The notes under the pieces are model-generated. The model was not told the DNA's origin, made no database searches, and saw only the letters and a program-made list of their open reading frames with translations. The position numbers were made by a program, and so were the translations under genes. Shown here in pieces: positions 16,952 through 25,263 of a stretch of 64,000 bases of DNA. Source of the DNA: Glycomyces xiaoerkulensis (lineage in GTDB: Bacteria; Actinomycetota; Actinomycetes; Mycobacteriales; Micromonosporaceae); the NCBI RefSeq assembly GCF_002798405.1, contig NZ_PGGV01000003.1, forward strand, positions 124,001 to 188,000. Direction: 5' to 3'. Position 1 is the stretch's first letter. Each line of letters begins with the position of its first letter.

Positions 16952-17685
16952 ACGACCAGACGCACGACCCGGCCCCGTCCGGCCGCGACCCCGCCGAGCC
17001 GTTCCGGCTGGTGGTGGTGAGCGGCGGCGTCAGCGACCCGTCGTCGACCCGGATGCTGGCCGACCGCATCGCAGGACGCGTCGCCGACCGCGCCCGCGAG
17101 CGCGGCGAGCAGGTGGCCGTCGACGTGGTCGACCTGCGCGAACTGGCCTCCGAGATCTCGACGGCGCTGGTGTCCCAGCTCATGGGGCCGAAGATGACCC
17201 GGGCGGTCGAGCTGCTCGGCGGCGCCGACGGCGTCGTCGCCAGCGCCCCGGTCTACAAGGCGGCCCCGAGCGGCCTGTTCAGCTCCTTCTTCCACGTGCT
17301 GGACAGCGACCTGCTCATCGCCAAACCGGTGGTACCGGCCGCCACCGCCGGCACCGCCCGGCACGCCCTGGTCGTCGACGAGCAGATGCGGTCGCTCTTC
17401 GCCTACATGCGCGCGATGACGGTGCCGACCTCCGTGTTCGCCGCCGGCGAGGACTGGAACGACAGCGAGCTGAACCGGCGGATCGACCGCGCCGCCATCG
17501 AGATGCTGCTGCTGATGGAGAGCGGCTTCGCCGAGCAGGTCCGCAGCGAGTCCTGGAAGAGCTACCAGCACCGGTACGGCAGCGCCGGCGGCACCGAACT
17601 GGACATCGACCTGAGCACCGACCTGATGCGGCTGGCCGCCGGCGGCTCGGCCGGTCCCCGCCGCGACGGGCCCGAAAGCTCCTAG
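16948..17685 (+). CDS. NAD(P)H-dependent FMN reductase (CE1759-like, partner of the luciferase-like enzyme)
   Basis: 245 residues. Flavodoxin-like fold: β1 RLVVVSGGVSDPSSTRMLAD with the phosphate loop, APVYKAAPSGLFSSFF for the FMN ring, and PAATAGTARHALVVDEQM. It should reduce FMN with NAD(P)H and hand FMNH2 to the monooxygenase encoded two genes upstream. The ATG overlaps the MarR stop (ATGA), so the three genes are one transcription unit. The N-terminal 20 residues are polar and probably disordered. Confidence 0.9.
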   Translation: MNDQTHDPAPSGRDPAEPFRLVVVSGGVSDPSSTRMLADRIAGRVADRARERGEQVAVDVVDLRELASEISTALVSQLMGPKMTRAVELLGGADGVVASAPVYKAAPSGLFSSFFHVLDSDLLIAKPVVPAATAGTARHALVVDEQMRSLFAYMRAMTVPTSVFAAGEDWNDSELNRRIDRAAIEMLLLMESGFAEQVRSESWKSYQHRYGSAGGTELDIDLSTDLMRLAAGGSAGPRRDGPESS

Positions 17686-17727
17686 AATCGCGGAAGAGGA
17701 CACGAATCCGTTCGCGAACAGGTGGTG

Positions 17728-17919
17728 ATGACCGTGCGCGCGAAGGTGGGGGACCGCCTCCATTTCAAGGGCCGCCAGGTCGGCATGAAGGAGCACACCG
17801 CGGAGGTGACGGCGGTGCTCGGCGAGAAAGGGGAGCCGCCGTACCGCGTCCGCCACGACAACGGCCACGAGGCGGTGGTCGTACCCGAGTCCGACTGCAC
17901 CGTCGAATCCCGGGATTGA
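17728..17919 (+). CDS. DUF1918 domain protein
   Basis: 63 residues from ATG 17728 (two in-frame GTGs lie just upstream). A small SH3-like barrel: VRAKVGDRLHFKGR at the start and PYRVRHDNGHEAVVVPESDC at the end are hallmark DUF1918 features. The family is widespread in actinomycetes and has no assigned function. It is probably monocistronic and converges on the next gene. Confidence 0.88.
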   Translation: MTVRAKVGDRLHFKGRQVGMKEHTAEVTAVLGEKGEPPYRVRHDNGHEAVVVPESDCTVESRD

Positions 17920-17945
17920 GGCCGGGCCCGAGGCCCTGACCGCCG

Positions 17946-18821
17946 CTACCGTTCCGGCGGGAGCGCGGCCAGGGCGGCCCGGTAGTGTTCGCCGAGGTCG
18001 AGCGCCGCCAGCAGCCGGTCGGGGGAGTCCTGCGCCTCGGCCCCGGCGACCTGGGCGACCGCCCGCCGCAGGGCCTCGGCCCCGGTCGGCACGTCCATCA
18101 GCTCCAGCAGCTCGGCCGCCGACTCCAGCGTCCGACGCTGCCCGGCCGACCAGTCGATCAGGCCGTGCTCGAGCTGCTCCAGCCACACGGTGATCGACTG
18201 CCGCAACTCCGCCCACACCGCCTCGTAGTGGCTCACCTTGTAGCCGATCCGCGCCATCCCGACCATCGCCTCGGTCTCGGCCCGGACCAGGTCCTTGTCG
18301 TACCGGCCCTCGACCGCGCGCAGCCACGTCGCCGCCGCCTGCATGTACGCGGCCCACTGGTAGGACTCCCGGCCCTCCATCAGCTCCACCGAGACCGGCA
18401 GCGTCCTCGCCGCCGGAACGAACAGCTCCCGCTCCGGCTCCGGCAGGGAGTCGTAGTCGGGGAACGGGGCGATCATGAGGCGGTGGGCGCGCTCGGCGGC
18501 CGCCACCGGCGCCGTGCTCAGGCCCTCGAAGATCGGCAGGTCTTCCCGCTCCAGAGTCATGGCGGTGTGGAAGGCCACCTGCCGGTGGTACAGCTCGCCG
18601 ATGGGGCGCTCGAGGTAGTGGCAGATCGCGCCCAGGTCCCCCTGCACCACCGCCACCCCGTCCAGGTGCTCCCGGTCGGCCTCGGCGACCGCCTCGGTCA
18701 CCGGCAGCAGCTCGCCCACCCCGTGGCGGTAGGCCGCCTCCCACGACTCCTCATCGGTCAACGCGATGAACTCGACGCGGGCGTCGTCGGCCCGCCGCAT
18801 CAATTCCTCGTACCGGCTCAC
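17946..18821 (-). CDS. Hypothetical all-helical protein
   Basis: 291 residues, acidic, no signal peptide or membrane helix, predicted by eye to be almost entirely α-helical with many Ala/Glu/Arg heptad-like stretches. GTG 18821 is well supported by AAGGAGG eight bases upstream. I do not recognise a family. The sequence contains several conserved-looking aromatic positions (YQWAAYMQAAATWL, YKVSHYEAVWAEL) but no catalytic motif. The neighbours (DUF1918 and an MHYT sensor) give no functional hint. Confidence 0.7.
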   Translation of the reverse strand: MSRYEELMRRADDARVEFIALTDEESWEAAYRHGVGELLPVTEAVAEADREHLDGVAVVQGDLGAICHYLERPIGELYHRQVAFHTAMTLEREDLPIFEGLSTAPVAAAERAHRLMIAPFPDYDSLPEPERELFVPAARTLPVSVELMEGRESYQWAAYMQAAATWLRAVEGRYDKDLVRAETEAMVGMARIGYKVSHYEAVWAELRQSITVWLEQLEHGLIDWSAGQRRTLESAAELLELMDVPTGAEALRRAVAQVAGAEAQDSPDRLLAALDLGEHYRAALAALPPER

Positions 18822-18929
18822 AGCGATCCTCCTTCCCGCGTCCCCACCCGCATGCTAGCCGCCGACGCGGCCGGAGGCGTTCCTCGACCCGCGAGCCCGG
18901 CCGGACGTCCCCTCGAAGGGGCCGCGCGG

Positions 18930-19694
18930 CTACCGATGACGCGCCTCGAGCGCGGCCAGGCGCTCGTCGGTGCGCAGCTCCTCCGCGGTCGGGGCCATGA
19001 CCACCGTTTGGATCAGCAGCAGCAGGACGATCGCGGTCACCACCGCCATCGGGAAGATCAGATCGACCGCATGAGCCCCCTCGACGCTTGAGGAGACGGT
19101 GCCTCCGACACCGACGCCCAGCATGGCCGTGTAGTGCATCGCGTTCACCGCGACGGCCATGACCGCCGCCGCCGGCCACATGGCGGCGGTCCGCCGGAGG
19201 CTCAGCGCCAGCCACAGCGCGGTCGTGGCCGCACCGACGGCGATGGCGATCGCGGCGGCCACGTAGACCGCCTCGTGGTGCAGTTCGACGGTGGATTCGA
19301 CGGCGGCCATACCGGTGTAGTGCATCGCCGCGATCCCGCCGCCGGTCAGCAGGCCGGCGATGAGCATCTTCCAGGTCGAGTAGCGGCCGAGGGCGATGAT
19401 GAGCAGGCCGCAGGCGACCACGGCGATCGCGATCGCCGCGCTGGCCGCGGTCAGGGCGGGGTCGTAGCGGATGACCGCGTCGTCGACGGAGAAACCCAGC
19501 ATCGCGACGAAGTGCATCACCCAGATGCCGGTGCCGCCGATGGCGAAGGCGGCGACCACGAGCCAGGCCGCGCGGCGGCCGGAGGAGTGCAGGCGGGCGT
19601 GGCGGCACAGCAGCAGGCCGAGGGCCGAACCGGTCATCGAGACCAGGAAGGCGATGGACAGCGTGAGCGGGCCGTGGGCGAAATGTTCGATCAT
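18930..19694 (-). CDS. MHYT-domain integral membrane sensor, without output domain
   Basis: 254 residues with about seven membrane helices. The MHYT signature appears three times at helix ends: WVMHFVAML, AAMHYTGMA and NAMHYTAML. MHYT domains are thought to bind copper at the membrane and sense oxygen, CO or NO, usually ahead of GGDEF/EAL or kinase domains. This protein ends 30 residues after the last helix in a short polar tail, so it has no output domain of its own. ATG 19694 begins the first helix region. The partner, if any, is not in the window. Confidence 0.9.
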   Translation of the reverse strand: MIEHFAHGPLTLSIAFLVSMTGSALGLLLCRHARLHSSGRRAAWLVVAAFAIGGTGIWVMHFVAMLGFSVDDAVIRYDPALTAASAAIAIAVVACGLLIIALGRYSTWKMLIAGLLTGGGIAAMHYTGMAAVESTVELHHEAVYVAAAIAIAVGAATTALWLALSLRRTAAMWPAAAVMAVAVNAMHYTAMLGVGVGGTVSSSVEGAHAVDLIFPMAVVTAIVLLLLIQTVVMAPTAEELRTDERLAALEARHR

Positions 19695-19847
19695 GGGCGG
19701 GGCTCCGGGCGGTGGGGATCGGAGTGATCGCACCGAATGCTAGCGCCTTCGCGCGCCCGGGGCGGTACCCGAGGAACGTGAGCAGGGATCTCGACTTCGG
19801 CGATCCTTCTTTCGGGTGAGGAGCATCGGGAGTGCCGTCGACCCCCG

Positions 19848-20978
19848 TCACCGCTCCGCGATGTACTCCTGGGCGTTGCCGAGGTACTCCTCGATCTCCT
19901 GCTCCCACGCGTACACCTCGGTCTCGCGGTCGATCAGGCGCTCGACGTACATCCGCGCCCACGCCTCCTCGGAGCCGTCGCGCAGTCCGGCCGAACGGGC
20001 GCACTCGGCGAAGTCGAGTGCCATGGCGAACTCGTACTCCTTCGCCCCGGCCGGGTCCTCCGGCGCGTCCGGCGGCGGTTCGGGGAGGTTCTCGGCCGGC
20101 GGTTGGACCGCGGGCGAGTCGGGGTAGAGCTGCCAGAGGTACTGGTCGACCGGTAGCCCCCCGAAGTCGTCGAAGGCCCACTCGCCATGGCCGCGTTCGG
20201 CGACGCAGTCGAGTGATCCGCGCTCCTGGTCGATGTACTGCGCCGACAGCTCGGGGTACAGTTCGCCGTCGCCGACCCATGTCAGCGGGCTCTCCAGGCT
20301 CGGCTTGGACCACCAGGTGCGGCCGTCGTCGGCCTCGTGGTGTTCCGGACCGCCGTAGACGATCTCGATCGTGGTCAGTTCGCAGCCGCCGTACGGCGGC
20401 TCTTCGAGGTCGAGCTCGGCGATGTCCTCTCCGGCCTCGTGGGCCGCATTCATCTCCTGCTCGTAGGCGATCTTCTCGGGTCCGGCGAAGGCCTCCAGCC
20501 ACTCCCGCCGGTACTCCTCGTCGGACTTGTCGAAACGTTCCCGGGCTTCGAACGACGCGGGGTCTCTCCAGGTCTGCTCCGACGCGGCGGCCTCCAGGTA
20601 TTCCGGGTTCTCGCGGATCTCGGCGGCCATTTCGGGGTCGGTCAACATCCATACTCCGAAGCCCCACTGCTCGGCGTGTTCGCGAAGGGGGATGCGCGTG
20701 TACGGCGAGGAGAACCCTTCGAAGCGGTGCGGAATCGATCTGCCGTGCAGCCGGGTGGGATGGTGGACGGTGAAGCCGAGGTCCTCCATGCACGCCTGCG
20801 CCACCCGGGCCTCGGCCTGCGTCAGCTCCCAGGCCAGCTCCGAGCCGTTGACCAGTGTCCTTTCGATCCGGTCGATGTCGTCGGCGGTGACCGCCCGCCG
20901 GTCGTCGCCGGAGCAGGCGGTCAGCAGGATCGGCAAGGCCAGCAACGGGGTCGCCGCGCGGCGTAGGTCTACGGTCAT
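19848..20978 (-). CDS. Hypothetical lipoprotein
   Basis: 376 residues. A signal peptide with a good lipobox, ILLTACSG, places the acylated Cys at about residue 22. The mature part is rich in Glu, Asp, Pro and Trp and has a few cysteines spaced as in a family of actinobacterial extracellular lipoproteins (AQACMEDLGFTV, FAECARSAGL). No enzymatic motif is seen. The frame stays open far upstream, but the ATG at 20978 immediately precedes the signal peptide and is the sensible start. Confidence 0.78.
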   Translation of the reverse strand: MTVDLRRAATPLLALPILLTACSGDDRRAVTADDIDRIERTLVNGSELAWELTQAEARVAQACMEDLGFTVHHPTRLHGRSIPHRFEGFSSPYTRIPLREHAEQWGFGVWMLTDPEMAAEIRENPEYLEAAASEQTWRDPASFEARERFDKSDEEYRREWLEAFAGPEKIAYEQEMNAAHEAGEDIAELDLEEPPYGGCELTTIEIVYGGPEHHEADDGRTWWSKPSLESPLTWVGDGELYPELSAQYIDQERGSLDCVAERGHGEWAFDDFGGLPVDQYLWQLYPDSPAVQPPAENLPEPPPDAPEDPAGAKEYEFAMALDFAECARSAGLRDGSEEAWARMYVERLIDRETEVYAWEQEIEEYLGNAQEYIAER

Positions 20979-21046
20979 GCGTGCATGGTAGACGGAACCT
21001 CCTCCCGTCGCATGCCGTGCATTGTGGACTTCTTTGGTGCGCAGCA

Positions 21047-22249
21047 TCACCGGAGCCTGAGGCGGTCGATGGTGCGGGTGTAGTCCCCGAATGCCCCCTC
21101 GACGTCGTCGGTGGTCAGTCCGTACCGTGCCAGGTCGAATTCGTGGGACCGGCCGGTGGCCGGTCCCGACAGCGCGGCTTCGAGGTTGGCGCGGTCGGCG
21201 CCGGTCGACCTCGTACCGAGCCGCTCGTAGAGCGCGGTCATGGCGCCGTGGGGGTCGGCCTGGAGCTGGGTGTACGGGACGTCGACGATGGCTTCGCGCG
21301 GAAGCTCGAGGCGCGCGGCGCGGGCGCGCTCGATGGAGGCGGCCGTGAGCTCCAGCCAGGTGGCGCCGATCCGGTGGAGGTCGGGGTCTTTGACGTGGAC
21401 CGCGGTTGCGGCCTCGGCCAAGCTGCAGACCGAACCCATCACGGTGACCGGGTCGCGGTGGACCCACACCACGGTCGCGTCCGGGAACACGTCGCGGATG
21501 GTCGGCAGGTGGTCGAGATGTGCGGCGGAGTGGAGGATCCAGCGGCGGTCGCCGCGGCCGTGCTGGAGCACCTGGAGCACCAGCTTGAGATGTTCGTAGT
21601 CTCCGTGCCAGTCGTGTCCGGCGAGCCGGTCGAGGTAGCCGGGCATGTGGGCGCGCGCCAGGTGGTGGACGCCGTGGCGTAGCAGGTGCGAGGAGTCGCC
21701 GGGGCTCTCGGCCTCGAAGCGGTGGAGGTCGCGGTAGTGCGGCGAGAGCCGGCCGACCGACTTGCAGTGCTGCGTGGCCGCCTTGATATAGCGGCGGCGT
21801 TCCTTCTCCGGCGCTTCGAGGTCGGTGTAGAGCATCTCCCACAGCAGCGGCGCCCGGTGGCCGACCGAGCGGGCGATGGCCTCGCGGGTGATCGGGGCGG
21901 CGGTCCTCGCGAGCCCGACGACTAAGACCGGCGCGCCGACCGGCTCGTCGGAGATGGCGGGCCGATCGTGGATCAGGCGGCGGACCCGCAGCCGGTTCCG
22001 GATTCGCAGTTCGAGGTCGTCGAGGACGGCCTGCCAGCCGACCGGCGTCATCGAAGGCACATCGGAGTAATAGTGCAGGACGGTGCGGTAGCCGTCCAGG
22101 AAGTCCTCGTCGCCTTCGGCGCTGCCGCCGTCGGCGGTCTCGGCCCTGGCGACGAGAGCGCCGAAGACCTCGTCGACCGGGCGCGGCGGGAAGACGTTCG
22201 GCTCGAGCAGGGCGTTGAGGACGCGGGTTCTGGTGGGGATCTTGCGCAT
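21047..22249 (-). CDS. Sulfotransferase-family protein with altered PAPS loop
   Basis: 400 residues, similar in layout to mycobacterial sulfotransferase-family proteins. The 3'-phosphate-binding element VVWVHRDPVTVMGSVCSL is well kept, and the C-terminal HEFDLARYGLT is typical. The 5'-phosphosulfate loop, usually GLPRSGTT, reads GLARTAAPITRE here, so the sulfate donor site may be altered. GGAG precedes ATG 22249. The predicted role is transfer of sulfate from PAPS to an alcohol or sugar; the acceptor is unknown. It appears monocistronic and is divergent from a DoxX gene 247 bases away. Confidence 0.82.
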   Translation of the reverse strand: MRKIPTRTRVLNALLEPNVFPPRPVDEVFGALVARAETADGGSAEGDEDFLDGYRTVLHYYSDVPSMTPVGWQAVLDDLELRIRNRLRVRRLIHDRPAISDEPVGAPVLVVGLARTAAPITREAIARSVGHRAPLLWEMLYTDLEAPEKERRRYIKAATQHCKSVGRLSPHYRDLHRFEAESPGDSSHLLRHGVHHLARAHMPGYLDRLAGHDWHGDYEHLKLVLQVLQHGRGDRRWILHSAAHLDHLPTIRDVFPDATVVWVHRDPVTVMGSVCSLAEAATAVHVKDPDLHRIGATWLELTAASIERARAARLELPREAIVDVPYTQLQADPHGAMTALYERLGTRSTGADRANLEAALSGPATGRSHEFDLARYGLTTDDVEGAFGDYTRTIDRLRLR

Positions 22250-22496
22250 GCGGTTCTCCGGTAGGGCAGCCGGTTTGAAGAGGTGTGGGACATTCTTGCA
22301 CAACGGTCGGTAGCCGTCCGGTGGCATGTTCGACGGCGGCGCGGTGCGAGTGCTGGTGCGAGCGCTGTGCCATGCGCCCGAACGAAATCGGGTGCGGAGG
22401 CTTCGGGTCGGCGCCGACGCCGATGAATTCGCGCGTCGCGGCTCGTCGGAACTGACGAGCATATTTAGAAACCACCATCGGAAGGACTCCGTCACC

Positions 22497-22916
22497 ATGA
22501 GCACCGACAGCACTACCGGTCCCACCGGTACCGCGCGGCCCGGCCGCGCCCTGAACATCACGCTGTGGATATTCCAGGGCCTGCTCGCCGCGTTCTTCGC
22601 CATCGCGTCGGCGGCGCCGAAGCTGTTCAGCGAATCCGCCGCCGTGGAGGGCTTCGAGGTCATCGGCGCCGGCCAGTGGTTCCGCTACTTCGTCGGCGCA
22701 CTCGAACTCGCCGGTGCGATCGGCCTGGTCATCCCGCGCCTTTCCGGCCTGGCCGCGATCGGGCTGAGCCTGCTGATGATCGGTGCGGCCTACACCAACG
22801 CCTTCGTCATCGACGGCCACTTCCCGGTGATCACCCCGCTGATCCTGCTGGTGTTCACCGCCTTCATCGCCTGGGGCCGCCGAGGGACCACCAAGGCGCT
22901 GTTCGAGCGGACTTGA
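22497..22916 (+). CDS. DoxX-family membrane protein
   Basis: 139 residues with four membrane helices. The first carries the family pattern LLAAFFAIASAAPKLF, and FEVIGAGQWFRYFVGALEL follows. DoxX-like proteins are small quinone- or thiol-linked membrane proteins of uncertain function, often induced under oxidative stress. AAGGA lies 12 bases before ATG 22497. The preceding 247-base divergent spacer is relatively AT-rich and should hold the promoters for this gene and for the sulfotransferase-like gene. Confidence 0.87.
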   Translation: MSTDSTTGPTGTARPGRALNITLWIFQGLLAAFFAIASAAPKLFSESAAVEGFEVIGAGQWFRYFVGALELAGAIGLVIPRLSGLAAIGLSLLMIGAAYTNAFVIDGHFPVITPLILLVFTAFIAWGRRGTTKALFERT

Positions 22917-23375
22917 GCCCGAATGCGTTCGGTCGAAGCCGGTGTCCGGGTGCTGGATCGGCCGAGGGACGAGGCCGGACTGCGTGTCGGCGGCCCCGCG
23001 GTCCTGATGGCGAAGGCCCTCGGCCCTCCTCGCTACAGCAGCGCTTCGAGAGCGACTTCGTGGAGACCCGCCCCGGACCATAGGGGCGGCTCCATCGCCG
23101 GGGCCGCGACGTGAGCCCGGCGGTGATCCTGGAGGCGCGGACGTCCGGATGGGACACCGATCCGCCGCCGCAGTACCCGAGCCGGAGCCTGGAGTGGTAC
23201 CTCGCCCGCACCCGGCACCGGCACGACCGAGCACGCGTCCGCCTGCCGGACGGTGAGCCCGTGCTGGGGCCGCTGACCCGTCTCTTCCCCCGCGGGGCCG
23301 CCGCCGCTCGACGCGGCGGCCCCACCACGGACTCCCGGCCCCGGCGATCACCGCGATGCCTGCCGGGGTACGGAC
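22917..23375. other. 459-base stretch without a recognisable gene
   Basis: Open frames exist on both strands here, as anywhere in very GC-rich DNA, but none shows a plausible start, ribosome site or protein family. The adjacent maleylpyruvate-isomerase-like gene ends early at 23376, so decayed coding sequence is possible, but I found no matching remnant. Confidence 0.4.
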
Positions 23376-23918
23376 TCACCGGGCCCGGCGGTCGGCACGC
23401 CAGGTGCGCATCGGTTCGCCCAGCGGCATTTCGGCGAATCCGGCCGTCCAGTCGGCGGCGGTGTAGCCGGTGTCCAGGTCGGTGTGGTGGCATTCGACCT
23501 CGACCAGGCGGCGGGCGGGGATCTCGGCGGCCGGAATCGTCGCCCCGGTCGGGGTCTCGATCGTGGTGTCCCACGCCTCCTGCGGCATCGACCCGACCTC
23601 GGCGGCGAGCCACGCCGCGGACTCGACCAGGTCGGCGACCAGCTCCTCTCTCGACCGTCCCGAACCGGCCTCGATGTCGGCCTCGCGGGACTCCTTGCTC
23701 GGGTAGCCGGGTACGCCCTCGCCGGTGCGCGCCCAGACGAGCATGCGGCACATGGCGTCGCAGGAGCGCGCGACGTGGGTGATCACGTGGCCCCTGGTCC
23801 AGCCCTCGAGCGCCGACGGCGCCCGGAGCTGCTCGTCCGACAGGTCCTCGACGGTCGCGACCAGCCGCTTGGTCGCCTCGTCGATCCGGTTCACGATCTC
23901 GGCTCGCTCGGTGTCCAC
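23376..23918 (-). CDS. Mycothiol-dependent maleylpyruvate-isomerase-like (DinB superfamily) protein
   Basis: 180 residues. The four-helix DinB-like metal domain is seen: SALEGWTRGHVITHVA with the first His ligand, and RLVEVECHHTDLDTGY with the Glu and His that complete the metal site. Related mycothiol-dependent enzymes run 220-250 residues and carry a small C-terminal domain. This one stops after WTAGFAEMPLGEPM plus a short basic tail, so it is a short form. The family isomerises maleylpyruvate or acts on mycothiol adducts. The start is GTG 23918. It is probably a single gene. Confidence 0.83.
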   Translation of the reverse strand: MDTERAEIVNRIDEATKRLVATVEDLSDEQLRAPSALEGWTRGHVITHVARSCDAMCRMLVWARTGEGVPGYPSKESREADIEAGSGRSREELVADLVESAAWLAAEVGSMPQEAWDTTIETPTGATIPAAEIPARRLVEVECHHTDLDTGYTAADWTAGFAEMPLGEPMRTWRADRRAR

Positions 23919-23966
23919 GGCCGCATCGTATCGGCCGGGCGGGCCCCGGGAGGGCCGTTCCGGCGG

Positions 23967-25157
23967 TCAGCGGAGCAGCAGGTCGAGGCGCGCGGGGTCG
24001 AGGGCGTGCTCGACGACCATGACGCCCGCGCCGATCGCGCCGCCGCTCTCGCCGGTGCGGGCCGCGGCGATCCGCAGATGACGGGTCGCCAGTGGCAGCG
24101 ACCGCTGGTAGATCACCTCGCGCACCCCGGCGAGCAAGTGGTCGCCCGCCAGCGCGAGGGAGCCGCCGACGACGATGATCGACGGGTTGAAGAAGTTGAC
24201 CGCCCCGGCCAGGACCTCGCCGATGTCGCGCCCGGCCTGGCGGATTCCCTGGAGCGCCGGGACCGAGCCCGAGCGGGCCAGCTCCACCACGTCGAGCGAC
24301 CCGCGCGCCGGAATGCCCTGCTCGGTGAGGTTCGCGGCGATGGCCGCGCCGCTGGCCACGGCCTCCAGGCAGCCGGTGTTGCCGCAGCGGCAGTGGGCCT
24401 CGTCGGCGCCGGAGACCTTGATGTGCCCCATGTCGCCGGCCGCGCCCTGGGCGCCCCGGTAGACCCGGCCCCCGGCGATGACGCCGCAGCCGATGCCGGT
24501 GGCGGCCTTGATGAACAGCAGATGCTCCGAGTCCGACCAGGCGGTGAAGTGCTCGCCCACGGCCATGATGTTGACGTCGTTGTCGACCAGGACCGGCACC
24601 GGGAACCGCCGCCGCACGTACTCGGGGACGTCGAAGCCGTCCCAGCCGGGCATGATCGGCGGGTTGACCGCGCGGCCGGTGGAGTGCTCGACCGGCCCCG
24701 GCAGGCCGATGCCGACCCCTAGCAGGTCGGCGGCGGTGCGGTCGGCCTCGTCGAGCAGCTTGTGACCGCGGTCGACCACCCAGTCCAGCACCGCCTCGGG
24801 TCCCAATGCGATGTCGAGGTCGGCGTTGGTCTGCGCCAGCACGGTCCCGGCCATGTCGGTGACGGCGAGGCGGGCGTGGGTCGCGCCGAGGTCGGCCCCG
24901 AGGGCGATGCGGGCGTGCGGGTTGAACGCGAACGTCGCCGGGGGCCGGCCCCCGGTGGAGGCGGTCTCGCCGGAAGGGGCGACGAGGCCGGCCGACAGCA
25001 GCGCGTCGACCCGTCCGGCGACGGTCGAGCGGGCCAGGCCTGTGAGCGTCGACAGCTCCGAGCGGGTCCGGGGCGCGCCGTCGCGCAGGAGCCGGAGCAG
25101 CGTCCCGGCCCCGGCGAGGCCCTCCGGGCGGCGCGGCGCGGTCGAATCATCTGTCAC
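23967..25157 (-). CDS. ROK-family transcriptional repressor
   Basis: 396 residues. The N-terminal winged helix-turn-helix (TRSELSTLTGLARSTVAGRV) is followed by a sugar-kinase-fold domain with ALGADLGATHARLAV, VLVDNDVN, and the ROK zinc site HCRCGNTGCLE. The catalytic Asp of the kinase members is present in VDNDV, but the HTH shows it is a regulator. It is divergent from the seven-gene sugar operon at 25264 and should respond to that operon's sugar. The start is GTG 25157. Inverted repeats in the shared 106-base spacer are likely operators. Confidence 0.93.
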   Translation of the reverse strand: MTDDSTAPRRPEGLAGAGTLLRLLRDGAPRTRSELSTLTGLARSTVAGRVDALLSAGLVAPSGETASTGGRPPATFAFNPHARIALGADLGATHARLAVTDMAGTVLAQTNADLDIALGPEAVLDWVVDRGHKLLDEADRTAADLLGVGIGLPGPVEHSTGRAVNPPIMPGWDGFDVPEYVRRRFPVPVLVDNDVNIMAVGEHFTAWSDSEHLLFIKAATGIGCGVIAGGRVYRGAQGAAGDMGHIKVSGADEAHCRCGNTGCLEAVASGAAIAANLTEQGIPARGSLDVVELARSGSVPALQGIRQAGRDIGEVLAGAVNFFNPSIIVVGGSLALAGDHLLAGVREVIYQRSLPLATRHLRIAAARTGESGGAIGAGVMVVEHALDPARLDLLLR

Positions 25158-25175
25158 AGCACCAGTGAATCACAT

Positions 25176-25247
25176 CTTCTCAGAAGCAGATCACTCGTAA
25201 CTATTCCATAACGACGCTCAACTTTTGATTGTGTTCCGTCAGAAGTT
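25176..25247. promoter_or_regulatory. Operator-like repeats between ROK gene and sugar operon
   Basis: CTTCT-C-AGAAG (25176-25186) is a perfect short palindrome. AACTTTTGA and TCAGAAGTT (25220-25228, 25239-25247) form an inverted repeat with one mismatch. The half-site TCAGAAG occurs in both, 59 bases apart, as expected for ROK repressor sites. This is pattern evidence only. Confidence 0.5.
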
Positions 25248-25263
25248 GCCCTAGGTTCGGCGT

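Noticed and set aside
19848-23351. 1167-codon minus-strand open frame
   Set aside because: It joins the lipoprotein frame to shadow sequence over the sulfotransferase and DoxX genes. The lipoprotein starts at 20978 with its own signal peptide.
23111-23782. 223-codon plus-strand open frame downstream of the DoxX gene
   Set aside because: It is mostly antisense to the maleylpyruvate-isomerase-like gene, Arg/Pro-rich and without a ribosome site.
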